A stretch of 64,000 nucleotides of DNA from Gigaspora margarita. Its lineage: Eukaryota; Glomeromycota; Glomeromycetes; Diversisporales; Gigasporaceae. The DNA lies in contig WTPW01001581.1 in the NCBI GenBank assembly GCA_009809945.1, positions 55,416 to 119,415 of the forward strand, in the 5' to 3' direction. Under the pieces are notes generated by a model. The model was given only the letters and a program-made list of their open reading frames with translations. It did no database searches and was not told the DNA's origin. Positions 36,053 through 49,448 of this stretch are shown here, piece after piece (within the stretch, counting starts at the first letter, position 1; each line of letters opens with the position of its first letter). A program made the position numbers and the translations under genes.

Positions 36053-36646
36053 GGTATTGTTTATCCTGCAAACAGTGGTTGCTTATGCTATTTCATGAAA
36101 ACATTCATGAATAGAGTGTTTTAAAAGCATATTAGTTCTGAAAATTAATGAAATCGTCAATTCGGTGTTAATTCAAGTAAAAACTGACATTATATTTTGC
36201 AAGAAAAAGAGGAGTGGCAAACTCGAAAGAAGTAATTTACTATGTGCAAGACAATATGAGTACGTTCTATATGGTAATGTAAAAATTAAAATTTTTTAAT
36301 CATGCGAATTTTTTACTATTGTGCTTTTTATTATACAATTTTTTTTATTTAAATTTATAAAGCATTTTTTTTAATATAACTGTAATTTATGAAAATTTAT
36401 GTTTTTTTTTTAATTTCTTTTATATGAAATTTTATATAAATTTTTATCACTTTATTTATGAAATGAATGTTTATGATAAATTAACATTATTAATGGTCAT
36501 ATAGTTTTTATCACTTGGTCATATAATTTTATCTTTTTTTAATTTTCACTGATTGAGAAATAAAGTACCCTATTTCAAAATTTAAGAATGTATTAGTTCA
36601 ATTTAAATCAGCCTAACTTGTGAGATGAGCACTTAGAAAAGTTTGA
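36053..36646. other. A/T-rich spacer
   Basis: No gene. A short repeat of TATCACTTGGTCATATA-like words occurs around 36495-36530. CpG becomes rare again from about 36.2 kb. Confidence 0.45.
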
Positions 36647-36777
36647 CTATAGGGCCCTTTTAGCGGTTCAGACTTTTCTGCAGTTCAGTATCATAATACA
36701 TAAACCAAATAAAGTTATATTAGGGTTAATATAGTATGTACTATCAAAAAGAATCTTAATTGCTAAAAGGGCTATAG
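36647..36777. mobile_element. 131-bp MITE (CTATAGGGCCCTTTTAGC ends)
   Basis: The left end CTATAGGGCCCTTTTAGCGG pairs with the inverted right end CTATAGCCCTTTTAGCAA apart from two deleted bases. TSD not evident. Non-coding. Confidence 0.6.
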
Positions 36778-36797
36778 ATAACTTTTTCTTTAAGTTT

Positions 36798-36818
36798 ATT
36801 ATTATTATTATTATTATT
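36798..36818. repeat. (ATT)n microsatellite
   Basis: Seven uninterrupted ATT units. Confidence 0.85.
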
Positions 36819-38190
36819 CTGCTATATCCTTACTATAAAATTTTAAATTGCCTGTTGTTACAATTAAATTGGATTAGTATCAGATTAGGGGACCAGATTT
36901 AGTTAGTTGATAGTGAATGAAAGAAGGAATACATAGGGTCGGATTTATAAATATGTGCAAAGAGGATTCATGAGGAAATGATACAAGAATAAATGAAAGT
37001 CATGAAATACTATATAACAAGCATTCACTAAGAAGTCTTTATTATAAAGGAGGAATCATTAAGATAATGCCTAATACTACTTATAATGACCTAATAATCT
37101 GATACTTGATATCTAAAAATAACGTGAAGAGTGAATACATTGAACTTATATACATGTTCAATATATATAAAGAATTAAACTATTCAATTGTTGGATCAAT
37201 TTCTTTCTGATATTACTAATTTTTAATTTCTTCAATACCAGAAAACTTCTTGCATTACTATCTTCATTAAGGCATTGCACCCAAAAGCATTATTCTTTAA
37301 ATCCATTTTAGGCCATTCTAATTTAATTCTTTGTTTAATATAACAAGTTCAAAATTTTTTAGAAGGGAGGGGATTTTAACAACACATGATTATATAGTAC
37401 TTCTAGGTCTTGTCTGAGTCTGGTCCTGGTCCAGTCCAGGATTAGACCAGTCTCAGACTCTAAATATTTGCAAACTGGTCTGAGTCCAATATATTATAAG
37501 TATTTTTTGGTGCTAAACAAGTTTACTTAGTGCATAAAGTTAGAATTAATTATTAAAAATTTATGAATTATAAGATTTTATAAATATTATTAATAAAAGG
37601 GGATTGATATTTGTACTCCCCATTTTTGATATCAATACCCCCACATGATTAAGTTCCAAAATCCCAATTTTTGTGTAAACCTCATTATCACATGACCCAT
37701 CCATGTGGCTTAGAATCATTCACCTAATTGGCTCGTTTTCACATATATTTACACATGATTATTAACCAATAAAATTATATATTGTTTAAATACTATCAAC
37801 TACTAATGCTAATATATATAACAAACTAAACTCAAAGTACCAATTTTTAATAAAAATTTAAGATAGCTCTAATGAATTCAATAGCATAAAGGGCATATTA
37901 TGTATAATGAACAGTCCTGCCAATCTATTTACTAACTTTATTGTTAAAATTACTAATTTATATAGCAAACTTAATACAATATATCAATTGGTAATCAATC
38001 TGAGCGCAGTTTTATAATTGCGATTTTACTAATAGCTTTTAAAAAGTCTGGCTTAGACCTTGTGAAGGACTTCTGTCAAATTATTTTTATTTTATTTATT
38101 GTTTGTCTTTCTTTTTTTTATTTATATCATTATCATTACTATAGAATTAGCCTTTCTATATTTAGCTACTTGTAGGTAGAATTAGCATAG
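36819..38190. repeat. Intergenic DNA with two dispersed-repeat fragments
   Basis: 37405-37480 is a fragment with GGTCC/AGTCC words like the element at 13420. 37497-37740 is a repeat (GTGCTAAACAAGTTTACTTAG, then GGGGATTGATATTTGTACTCC, then ACATGATTAAGTTCC) found in inverse orientation at 53230-53460. No gene. Confidence 0.55.
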
Positions 38191-38198
38191 CCCCAAAT

Positions 38199-38329
38199 TA
38201 GAGTTGGCAATGAAGCCCAATGGAGCTGCGAATAGAGCCAATAGAGCTCTAAATAGAACCAATGAATACTAGTATTTTGAGCTCTATTTGCACAACTATT
38301 GAGTTCTATTGGTTCTATTGCCAACCCTA
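38199..38329. mobile_element. 131-bp hAT-like MITE packed with AATAGAGC words
   Basis: TAGAGTTGGCAAT and the inverted TAGGGTTGGCAAT are the TIRs. CCCCAAAT at 38191-38198 and 38330-38337 is a perfect 8-bp TSD. The interior is made of AATAGAGC, AATAGAACC and GAGCTCTATT words in both orientations. The open frame crossing it is incidental. Confidence 0.93.
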
Positions 38330-38337
38330 CCCCAAAT

Positions 38338-38952
38338 AAAGTAAAAAGGTACCACAAAAATTATGTACAATTTTCAGTTTTTTGTACATAGTGACTGTGT
38401 GCACTATGTATATATACCAGTTCTGTACATCGTAATTTGTTATTGTTTGTTTATTTTCTTTTTCTCCAAACAATATACACATCTGGTTTTGTATATTAAT
38501 ATATTTGGTTTCTGTACATAGTAATTTTGAGTTCTTGTACATTGTTTCGTGCTCAAACAACAATAGCAATTTCTGGGTTCAAACATAGGATAGTAATACA
38601 ATGTCATTAGTATAAGCTATATATATTTATTAAGTAGAGAAAAGTATATAAGACCCACTTTTCACGTTAATAAAATGCTAACTTAGTTCGAGTAAAAGTT
38701 AAAAGCTCGATTGAGTTATAACTTTTGAAATCAGAGTAGAAGTGTTAGCTCCAGTAATTATTTCCCTGAATTGTTAAACCTCGTTTATAATAAATTGTTA
38801 TAATAAATAAATTTCTTGTTAGAAAATTAGCATAATATTGTCACAAAATCCATAGTAATAAAATTGTTTATCGTAACCTCATCAATATATAATCAAAAAT
38901 CTCATATTCATAGTTGATAAAAAAAAAGTGTTCATATTCAAACACCCTTTTG
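38338..38952. other. A/T-rich spacer
   Basis: No gene. Repeats of TTTNTGTACATAGT (38379, 38423, 38512, 38535) suggest a decayed tandem repeat of about 40-90 bp. Confidence 0.5.
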
Positions 38953-39232
38953 CAGTGTTGTCATGGGACAGCCTTGGACAATGACTTGGACAATTTTGGA
39001 CAATTTTGGACAATTAAATAAAGTAAAATTACTTAAAATTTTATTAAGCTAACCTATTTTAATTTTAACTGGAATGTGTTCAGCACCTAAAAAAATATAT
39101 AGTTATATATTTTTTAGATAGATTTATTAATTATTAAAGCCTGGACAAGCTTTGGACAATCTTGGACATATGGACAATTTTGGACATGGACAAGCCAAAA
39201 AAGGCCGTGGACAGCCAAAACGTACAATACTG
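38953..39232. mobile_element. 280-bp hAT-like MITE packed with TTGGACAA words
   Basis: The ends CAGTGTTG and CAATACTG (inverted CAGTATTG) are flanked by CCCTTTTG (38945-38952) and CTCTTTTG (39233-39240), an 8-bp TSD with one mismatch. GGACA or TTGGACAATTTT recurs about a dozen times, here mostly in direct orientation at both ends. Confidence 0.85.
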
Positions 39233-39240
39233 CTCTTTTG

Positions 39241-41161
39241 TATAAAAACTCTGAATTGATCAAACAATCGATTGATCCTATTGCTAATTAATTATCTATA
39301 TAATCAATCTCGATTGTGATCCCATAATGTCATTTTAAATTAATTTTGTTGAGACTTTGGAGGCAATTTTGATCACATGCCCCAAAATAAGCAGTAGACT
39401 TGATTCTGAACCTAAAAATTATTGGAGTTATTTTAGCCAATATTTGATTGCACTTTTATATCAACAAGAAATACTTATTTGAACCCAGTATTAACTCCAC
39501 AAGACCTGAAGCTCTAAAAACCTGGTTTAAATTTTCCAAGCCTCGATTAACACCTTTACTTTTGGTGTTACAGTCTTGGTTCAAGTATTTATCAAGACTA
39601 TTCCATTATATAAATATAATGGATATGCTATAGAATGGAACTTCTAGGTCAGTCAGATTTCTGTTATATCGATAGTTAACTGTAAAAAGCAAAAATCACA
39701 AAAAAAAACTTTAAAAATCAATAGACATTTGGCTATATAAACTTACAATACATGAATCCATAACATACTTCTAAACAAAAAACTTAAACTCACAATTAGT
39801 ACATTTCTTTTCTTTAAAATCTAACCCAAAATCTAAAAAATATATATTTTGTTTTTTATTGCTATATATGTTATATTCAGTACCCAAATTAAGACCTTGA
39901 TATAATTTAATACTATCAAATGAAACTTCTGACTTATACCTATAAACAAACTAGTTTGCAAAACTAGTAATGTTCAATTAAAACAAACTACTACCTAGAT
40001 ATTGGTTTATATAGTACTGGGTTAAAAGCATTGTTTTTTAGTTTATACCCTGGGCACTGAATACAGAGCACTGCAATAATTGCATTCTGTTACCTGAGCA
40101 ATTGATTTATATATGAAAATTGAACAAATTAGATATTTATTGCAGTAGCAAGTGGATTATAAATTTGCAAGAAAAAAAAACTTACTCATGAAGCCTCAAA
40201 CAACAAATAAACAATATAATTTGTAAAAAATCATAGGAATATTTAGATAAATGTTCTTGAATGTGCTAAAAATATAAAAGTAAAATTTTAATAAAAATGT
40301 TTGCTCCTCAAATTTTTAGCTACACATCATAATGAAATTGAATTAAAATAAAATTTTGATCTTCCATTTAACCCTATAAAACCTACTCGTTAAATTTAAA
40401 TTCTACTCTAATGCTAAAAAAAGCTAAAAATATATGCCCCAAAATTTTGTATTTTCAATGGCTTGTCTCTTTGCACTATACAAATTTTCATTTTAATCTG
40501 ATTTGCTACAGATAGTAATGCTGAAGGTACACTAATAAAAATAAAATATGAAAAAAATTTTAACAGAAAAAAATTAATCTTGCTTGTATATTCACCAAAT
40601 CTCTTAGCTAAAGCCTTACTTGATTGTCTTGCAATTATTGTACATGTTTTTTTGTACAATAATCATGCAATGCTTAAGCCCCAAAATAATAGAATTGCTG
40701 TTCATACAACAAAACCTCATAATGAATAAGTATTTCAAATCTATCTAAAAAGAGAAAATGAATTAGTAACCAAGAGCAGTGAGCGAAGCGAAGATAAACA
40801 AACTTATTTTTGTAACTGCGTCTACTGCTACAAGAAGTTTTGTTTAAGAAAACACCTAATAATAAGTAGATTATATAATAAAAAAAGGTAGTAAAAGCCA
40901 TAAAAAATCAATGTAAAAAAGTTTTAACAATACTTCCTTGTCAAAGTTATAAAAGAACAATATTTTGCCTTGTAGCAAAATAGTATTTCAAGTTTAAACT
41001 TTTTTATATTTATAAGTATCTTTCCATATTCTCTATAAAGAACCCAAATTGCCTTGTATTTAGTCTACAATAATTTAATCGAGTTGTTAATAAAAAATTC
41101 ATTTAATTTACTTATTAAATATTAAAAATTACTTATCATTGTTCTAAATAAATAATAATTC
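39241..41161. other. A/T-rich intergenic DNA
   Basis: No gene supported. Several short frames (39448-39633, 40414-40901) have no recognisable domain and low-complexity composition. Confidence 0.45.
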
Positions 41162-42656
41162 AATGATGCTTCCACACTTTTGGAAATATACAATAATGCT
41201 AATGAACTTTTTCAAAGTGTTTAAAGATTTGCTAATTCACAAGGTTATACATTGGTTAAGAAAAGAACATGCAAGAATCTTAATGGAGAATTAAAAAATA
41301 TGTTATTGCATTGTGACAAAAGTAGCACTTACAACTCACAAGCACACTCTAGACAAACAGGAAGCTGATTAGTTGGTTGTCCATTTGAACTTTATGCTTA
41401 TCGATGTGATAGTTTGTAGAATATAGAAGTCCATAACGCAGAGCACAATCATGAATGATCAGAAAATATATCAGAACATCCAATTTTTTTTTTTTTCACA
41501 GACTTACAGAACAACAGTTAGAAAATTCAAGAAAATGACTATTGCTGGTTTACATTCTTGGGAAATTGTTTCAACACTTAGACAAAATGATGAATTAATG
41601 TAAATAACTAGCAGAGATATTTACAATGCACATAGAAAACTTTGTCAGCAAAATCTAGCAGGTTGTACTTCTATATAGCATTAGTAGATGATCTCAAAGA
41701 AGGTGATTTTGTATATAAGTATAAATATGACAATAATGGATGTGTCACTCATCTTTTCTTTGTGCATGAAGAATCTGTTGCACTAACTCATTTTTATTAC
41801 TCTGTGCTCCTCATGGATTGCACCTACAAATCAAATAAATTTGGAATGCCTTTATTAAATATAATTGGCATAACTAGTTTCTATACTATTTTTATTCATC
41901 TTTTATTTTATAAAAGATAAGAAAGAAGAAGACTATCAATAGGCTCTGGATAATGTTGCTCATCTCTTTAATAGAATACCAAAACTTAGTGTTATAGTAA
42001 CAGACAGAGTGTTGGTCCTTATAAATGCTCTCAAAGTGACCTTTCCTGATACAACTAACTTGCTATGCATATGGCACATTAGTAAAAATATCTTGAAGAA
42101 TTGCAAGCCACAATTCCCAAAAGTAATAAACAGAAAAAATAATGAATAGAATACTTTTCTTGCAAAATGGGATGTTGTTGTTAAATCAAAAACTGATAAC
42201 AAATTTATTCAAATTGGAAAAACTTTCATTCCACTTATAGTAACAAATCTTACATTATCACTTATATCAATAAAACTTGGATGCTGAGGAGGGAGCAATT
42301 GTGGAAGTATGGACAAGTACCGTATTTTTGCGAAATAATGCCCACCTGCGCATTATTTTGAGTATATGCATGTTAATTAGAGTACGCGCATGGGCATTAT
42401 TTTGAAACAATGGTTAATTTTTTAATAAACCTGATTTTCCAAATAACGGCCATGTGCGTTATATATAAGTTGTAGTACCAAGAGAAAACCGGTATGTTTG
42501 TACATACTATATGTACATTCAACATCATATAGTAATCAACAAATTTATCAGTGATATATTTTATTCTTTATATATGTATGTACGTATGTACGTACTAACA
42601 AAAAAATACTGGTTATATAAGACTGTCATGAGAAAATCATCCTGGCTTTTATTACC

Positions 42657-42699
<43 letters not shown>

Positions 42700-43053
42700 T
42701 TTTTACATATAAGAATCTCATTCTGCCATTTTGCATTTCTTAACCCGTAATTAAAACATATGCTAAAATCTAAGCACAAAATATAGTTAAAATTTTATGA
42801 CACCAAATAGATCATTATATTAAAAAATTTAAAAAAGCAAATACTGGTATTTAATATTTTATTTTTTATTTTTATTGCAGTGTTATTATAAAAAAAAAAT
42901 AATAAAAAAAAGAAATTTCTAGCCTATGTTATGTTTGGATAAAAGGAAATTACATTGTGAGGGTTTCTTTCTAGTACTTGCCTGTGAATTAAATAATAAT
43001 TGAATTTTGCGTTATTGCTATACCGTAAATAAAGTTTTTTTTATAATGCTAAA

Positions 43054-46000
43054 TTAAAGTTTAAATATAACGTGGAATACATACATAATAGATACTTGAA
43101 ATTTGGTGAAATAGATTCGAAAGGCTAAATTTATTTTTTTTTTAATCTTTGACAGTCTTGTTGGTGCTATATTAATAAGTTTACATACTAATCTATAATT
43201 TGTATATATTAAACCCTCTAATTGCAAGCCCAGCATCATCCAGCTATTCTGAGATGCCCAGATGCGACCTGTCATACTAGTTTCTAACAGAAAACTAGGG
43301 ATTGTGGTCAGCTCTGTCAAAAACTGATCCAAAATGGCTTTACACCATTAAGTATAAAATTGTCCACTGTTTCTTTATATACCTTTCCTATTTCTACATC
43401 TTTTATTACTTCCAGTTGTTGTTCTATACTGTTACTTGAATACTTAACGTTATTGGAAAGACTGGGGTCCTCTTCTTCCTCTTTATTACACATGAGGTTT
43501 AAACTTGACCTAGGAATTTCAGGATTTCGCGTTATCTTTATTCTCTTCAGATCTCTTGTAATGCCTATCTAAGATTCCCATTTTGCTACTGCATTGCATC
43601 TGGTTTTCTACACGAGGTCATGGAAACCATTTTCTACTATTGATTTGTAACCTTCTACGAAATCTAATGTTGCTTTCCTCATTTCAATTACTATTCTTAG
43701 TCTTTCAAGTACATTCTGTAAGAATAGACCTCTTATTATACTTTTCCTTAGATCCTGAACCTCTGATATATTTTCTCTGAAAATAGCATTCTTTAGATTG
43801 GTCATGTTTAGGTCTCCAAGGATTTTTTGCAGAATTTTCTTTTGTGCGGTCAGGAAAGCTGCTTCTTCTATATTTAACCATATGCTATATAACTTTTGCA
43901 CTCAGTCATGTGATCAAGGATTTCTTCAGTTTCTTTATTACATATGATGCAATTGCTTGTAGGATATAACTCTGCTCTTCTTCGTTTAAGGACTGACAAG
44001 GTTGGAACTTCATTGATTAAACACTTGAGCCTAAAAGCAGTTCTTCTACTTGTGCTTGTTAATTTGCATCTAATTCCGGTTCTTCTCTTTACGTCTTTCT
44101 AGAAGAGAGGTCAGGCATGTTTAATTGTACCTTTAACTGATTCTACTTGGCTTATAACTTTTGAGACTTAAATTCTGCTCCAACCTTAAACTCAAAAAGA
44201 TGCTTAATAAAAATATGAAGTGGCATTTCTATATATTTTTCTTTCCATAATGGAATCACATCAAATCTAATATTATTTTCTAGCTTTAAATTTTTCAACC
44301 TATCTGTCTTTGTTCCTTCCTTCACTAACTTGTCAGCCTATTCGTTCCATGTGTCACCACTATGGCCCTTAACTTTATTGAGTATGACTCCTAGACCTTT
44401 GGACTTTCTCAAATCTTGGATTTTCGTAATTAGGCTGTAGTTTTTCCCTTTGCTTCACTGGTTGAAAGCCTCTAACTGTAGTTCCTTGTCCAGGCTTGCA
44501 ATTGCCACTGCGCTATCTGTATTAATAACTATGTCTACTTCCTTTGGCGCTATCAAAATAGCCAACCAAATTGCTACTAATTCTGCCTTAGTTGACAAAT
44601 GCCAACTACTAAATCCTATCTTTCCTTCTACTAATTTAACCTCTTTACCTGAGTCTAGCCATTTCCAGCTAGCACCCATAACTTTCAAACCCTCCTTTTT
44701 AACTAAAGATCCATCTGTATATACCTGAAAGCTACTATTCTCTGTTCCCACCAGTAAGTTATATTGACTAATTAGTCTATTTGTTAAATCACTTTCTAGA
44801 TCTTGCGACCAAATTAATTCAATTGCATGATCACACATTACGACTCTGTCTACCACACTATATGAGAGATCCCTTTGGTTGTATGCTTTTTTTCCTGTGT
44901 TTGGCTTATTCAACTGGTCTAATATAGATCTGTACTTTGTAGGGCATCGTGTCATTGTATTAGATATGATAGGACCCCGGACATATAGTACAGAGGTCAT
45001 ACGTTACGCATTTCAGCAAAAACCCCTAAAATTTGAAAAGCAAAAAAACAGATTTTGGCAATTATCTTGGCATTAAGTAGTCCAATTTGAATGAACGTTT
45101 TTTTAAAATGAAGCTCTCAGTGAGGCGCATCTAACAAAAAAAAGTTCATTCAATACTGATTACTGGATCGGAAGTTATTTAAGTAAATAGATTTTGACAT
45201 TTTTAGCAAATTAGGTCAAAATTGGCCAAAATCCAGTTATGACCTATATGAAAGATGTCCGGGGTCCTGATATGACGCTGAGTACTTTGCTTTTATGTAT
45301 GGATAGAAGGTGTTCACTTCCTTCTTCTTCTAGTTGATCTTCCCTTTGGTGTGATCTTTCTACTTCGTCACGCTAAAAGCATATGCCCTTTGTTTGTACT
45401 GAAAAGTATTTCCCTTTCTTTTCATGAATTTTGCTGAACTGAACTTCGTCACTCTTGTCTGGGTTGAAACAAATAGTTTCTTTCTTTCTCTTGTCTTCTG
45501 TGACCTTTTTTAAACTCCAATTCAAAGCTAAAGAGTTTTCAGATGGTTCGCTCCCCATCTCCTTTATACATCTTGACATGTTGTCAACTAACATTAATTT
45601 TTTCAACTCCTTGAACCAATTTGCCTTTCTCCCTCTGCTTGGTGTCTTCTTTATTAATTTTAACTCTTGCCAGAAGATCAACTTTTCTGATATTTTATCT
45701 AGGAATTGTTCTACGAAGAATAGATTTGCTTGCTCAGGGTTTTGTATACTTTGGTAAACACTTTTATCCCTACTATTTCTCTAATTTTCATTTCTTCCTT
45801 GTCAATACAAATCGACAATCATTTGGTTTGAATTGTAATGCCCATAGACCTGGACTTGAGTAGGGATATGCATGTTAGATTGTTCTTCCAAATTCTTCTG
45901 AGCCATGTTTCTTCATTTTCTATATCAGTGTTCTTTGTTATACATGCATCCTGAAAACCTTGTTTTGCTCTTAAGATAGTAAGCTCCGTTAGGCTTCCTT

Positions 46001-49000
46001 TGGAGTTCAGCCTTTTTTGTAGACCTGTAACCTGCTTGGCAACTATTTTCTGAGCCAAGGTTTTACATCCTAGCAATCCTTTGTGTAAAATAATATAGTT
46101 ACAAACCTTCTGTATGATGTCTAATTTATGCTTGATCATTCGAATGTATGGCTGGTGTATGCTATTAAGAGCTTTGATTGGAAGCTTTGAGAGCTGCAGG
46201 ATGTAGCTGATTTTTAGAAGTAAGCATTTATTGTTGACGTACACTAGCTGGCTCATGGAAAGTTTTTTCTAGTTTAATGCTATTGTGAATTGTCTTACTA
46301 TGTCACATGCTTTCTTCCTTATTAACGATTCTTTCATCTTGCCATTCAACTATACTCCCAAAAACCTGGTGGTTGTTGCTATGTTTTCTGCTTTTACTAT
46401 TTTACCGCAGAAGATTACTTGATTCTTTTCTTTCCATACACTTGAATTCAGGATCACTAGTTTGGACTTTTTTCTATTTATCTGTATATTATTGATTTCG
46501 AAGAATTCGCTTGCTATTTTTGTTATTTTCCTAAGCATAGTTTATTAGCTACTATCCACGTTGTATCATCTGCATAAGCTAATATGGAGAATTTTATCTT
46601 CTGCTGTTTGCATAACTGTCACGCCCAATCAGTTGTTTCTTCTAACTTGATTTCGTAACCTATGTCCTCTTTACCAGCCATGTAGCACAGGAGAGGATCG
46701 TAAAAAATGCACCACAGAAAGGGAAATAGGACTTTTCCTTGGTTGATCCCATCTGATGCTTCATACGGATCAGTTGTACCAACAGCTGTGATTACTCTTG
46801 CTTTCCTTTTTTCAAAGAGATTTAAGACCATTCAGACTACTCTTTTTGGTAACTTTAATCTATACATTGCTAGCTCTAATGATAATAAAGATACTGAGTC
46901 AAAAGCTTTTCACATATCTTGAAAGAGGATTCACATCTCTTTGCTTTTTTCTTTTGCATCCTCCATTAATATATTCATGATGTGGATCAGATTTTCAGTG
47001 GAGCAACTAGGTAAACCTGCAAAATTGGGCCCTTTCAGTATTTCGTTCTCCACAAAAACCTTTGCTAGCCTTTTGTTTAGGATTCTTGTAACGCACTTTC
47101 TAAAGAACTCTAATAATGCTATGGGTCTTGCATTACTTAGTGTATATTTCCATTCTTCACTTTTAGGGATTAAATATAATTGCGATATTTTCTATTTGTC
47201 TGGAATATCGCCCTCTATCAAACATAGATTGCCATTTGTCTAAAAACATCTTGGGCATAGAGTTTGGCTTGTTTGATTAGTCTGTAACCTATTCCCAGTC
47301 TGTAACCTATTCCCGAAGGCCCTAGTGCTGAGGTGTTTTTGGATTCTTTGAGTGCTGCACACCACTCTTCTAAAGCAATTTCTGATGTTACTTCTGCATA
47401 CCAGTCCTCTTTAATTCTTTCTATAGGCTTGTAAATTTCTTTCTATTCTTTAGTCATTGAATCCAAATTCAGTTTTCTCTTTTGAAATTGGTTCTGAAAG
47501 TAATCCATTGTTTTTTTCAACACCTCCTTCTCTTCGGTTAATAATTTCGTATCCTGTCCTTCTTTATCGAACAAACAATCCAACTTAATTGATTTCCATG
47601 GCTTGTTTAGAAGGCTTCTGAGCATCTTTTTCTGATCAGTCTCAATTATCGCACACCTCTTTTTTATGTGCTCCTCGATCTCTAACTTTTGCGTTTGTGC
47701 TCTTTCTTGTGCTGCTCTTGCATTCAGAAGTTTCCACCAGCCCTTTAGGTCCATAATTACCTCCTCTGTGGGACTTAGAAATTTTGGTATTCTCATTTTC
47801 TGGTCATAATTAATGAAATCGATTACATCATTGCACTTTTGCAATTCTTATATAGATAAGATTCTTCCCTCCTATTTCTGAAGTATTCTTATTAATTTAC
47901 TAAGTTTTACTGTCGCATCCTATAAGTCCGTTTTGGGTTGCTTTTTGACCTTATAATTATCCCCATATGAGATTTTTTCTTTGGAATACTTATGTTAGTA
48001 GCAGATATGATGCTTTGCTGGAAAATATCCCACAGCTCGTTTAGAGAGAGGTTATCAAAATGGCTCTTACTCTCTCCTTTTGACTCTAACTTTCTTTTAA
48101 GAAAACCGTTCAGTTCTTCTACATAATTTTGCCAATCTTCCTTAGTGGCGTCTTCATATAAAAACACCTATCTGAAAGCTTTTTGCCTCTTCGATGAAGC
48201 TTTGTGGTTTGTAATTAGGTGCTCAGTTGAATGTTGGCCAGGACCAGTTGATGGTCACTTCCCGTGGTGGCAGACATATCTTCTATTGTTGAGATACTTA
48301 AACCTATTAATAAACTTAGAGATATCCAGATTTGATCTATTCTGGACTTGCTTGTGTTATTGTACTATAAAAAACCTCTTGTGTTTGGATATAAAAATCT
48401 GAAGATATCTTGAAAATCTTGACTTCTAAGCCACCTATGTAAGGGGAGGATCTTACTATTTTTATTTTTATCTGACCTCTCTCTATCCATGTATGAATCT
48501 GTAACGTGATTAAAATCCCCCATTATGATGAACTGAATAAATTTCGATCTATTCAAATATCTTTTAACTATCTCTTGCTAAATATTTCTACAAACTATCT
48601 TATCGTTCGGGGGTATATAAACTACTATTACTATGATTTCTAGTTGTCTAAAATAAGTATTTGCTTTAATTATATACTCATTTCATCTAACTAGACACCC
48701 TAAATGCTTTTCCCAATTATTTCTAACTAGAATCCCTACTCTGGAGCCCTTTCTTTTGATTGATTTCTTCTTTGACCAAAACCTTTTAAAGTTATAACTC
48801 TTACTAATTGCAAAAGTCCCTTCTTTTTCTAATATGTTTGTCTCTACTAATCCTACTATACCAAAGTTTTCTTCTATTTCTATTCTAAAAAATTATCTAG
48901 CTTTTGTGCCCTTTGTTTTAGGCCGTTTATGTTATATATTTCTATTTTTAGATCTATGCTTTTTTTCTCTTGTATTAATAAAGATTTCTCTGTATTATGG

Positions 49001-49120
49001 CCTGAATGGGAAGCTAAATCTTACTCTAGGGTCCTGTGTTCTTTGTGGGCCATTGCTCCTCTCCCCAAAGGAGCTGCCCTTTGGTATTTGCAACTGGTGC
49101 GCCTGTTAGGAGCGATTTGA
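43054..49120 (-). pseudogene. LINE ORF2: endonuclease, reverse transcriptase, RNase H, Cys/His finger
   Basis: Endonuclease/exonuclease/phosphatase fold: GLVETN (about 48850), VYIPPND (about 48615), MGDFNHV (GDFN at 48509-48520), SRIDQIWIS (about 48340) and SDHQLVLANI (SDH at 48251-48259). Reverse transcriptase: palm motif AYADDTTWI with YADD at 46565-46576, upstream SDGINQGKVLFPFLW (about 46745) and the thumb region to about 45820. RNase H: YTDGS (44707-44721), STKAELVAIW (about 44580), NTDS (44512-44523) and KGHSGDTWNE (44353-44370 for KGHSGD), so all catalytic acids are present. A terminal finger CIICNKETEEILDHMTEC (43898-43951) fits C-x2-C-H-C. About a dozen stops and shifts, plus the MITE at 44971-45268 between thumb and RNase H, make it non-functional. 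RT copies the LINE RNA at a nick made by the endonuclease. Confidence 0.85.
44971..45268. mobile_element. 298-bp hAT-like MITE, AGGACCC family copy 2
   Basis: The ends AGGACCCCGGACAT are perfect 14-bp TIRs. GATATGAT (44963-44970) and GATATGAC (45269-45276) give an 8-bp TSD with one mismatch. It interrupts the LINE between reverse transcriptase and RNase H, so it arrived after the LINE. Confidence 0.93.
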
Positions 49121-49448
49121 GGCTTCTGCCTCAGAATACCTTTCTTCGATTCTTGCAAGTCTTTCTAAAATTTCTCGTAAAATGTCTGTACTCAGTTTCA
49201 AATCTGTTACATACTGCTTCGTGCCTGTTTCTTGATGAGATACTATAACTGGACTGGGCTTTGGGTCATAGACTCAGTTTTGACTTTCTTTATTGTGTAA
49301 CTAATTGATGTTACTCCTGTCTTTGAAGACGTTGTTGACTCTGGACCGTTTCAAACTATGATCTGTTCCATTATCACTTCTTGTCTTGCTCCTGCCCTGT
49401 TTACCTTTCTCTATTATTGATTGGTTGTATGCTAAATTACTAATAGCT

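Noticed and set aside
42511..42779. Open frames on both strands with poly-Phe or poly-Lys
   Set aside because: They read through the 38-base T run; not coding.
43464..43471. GGGGTCCT as a further AGGACCC-type terminus
   Set aside because: No AGGTCA box at the expected spacing and no partner end; it is LINE sequence.
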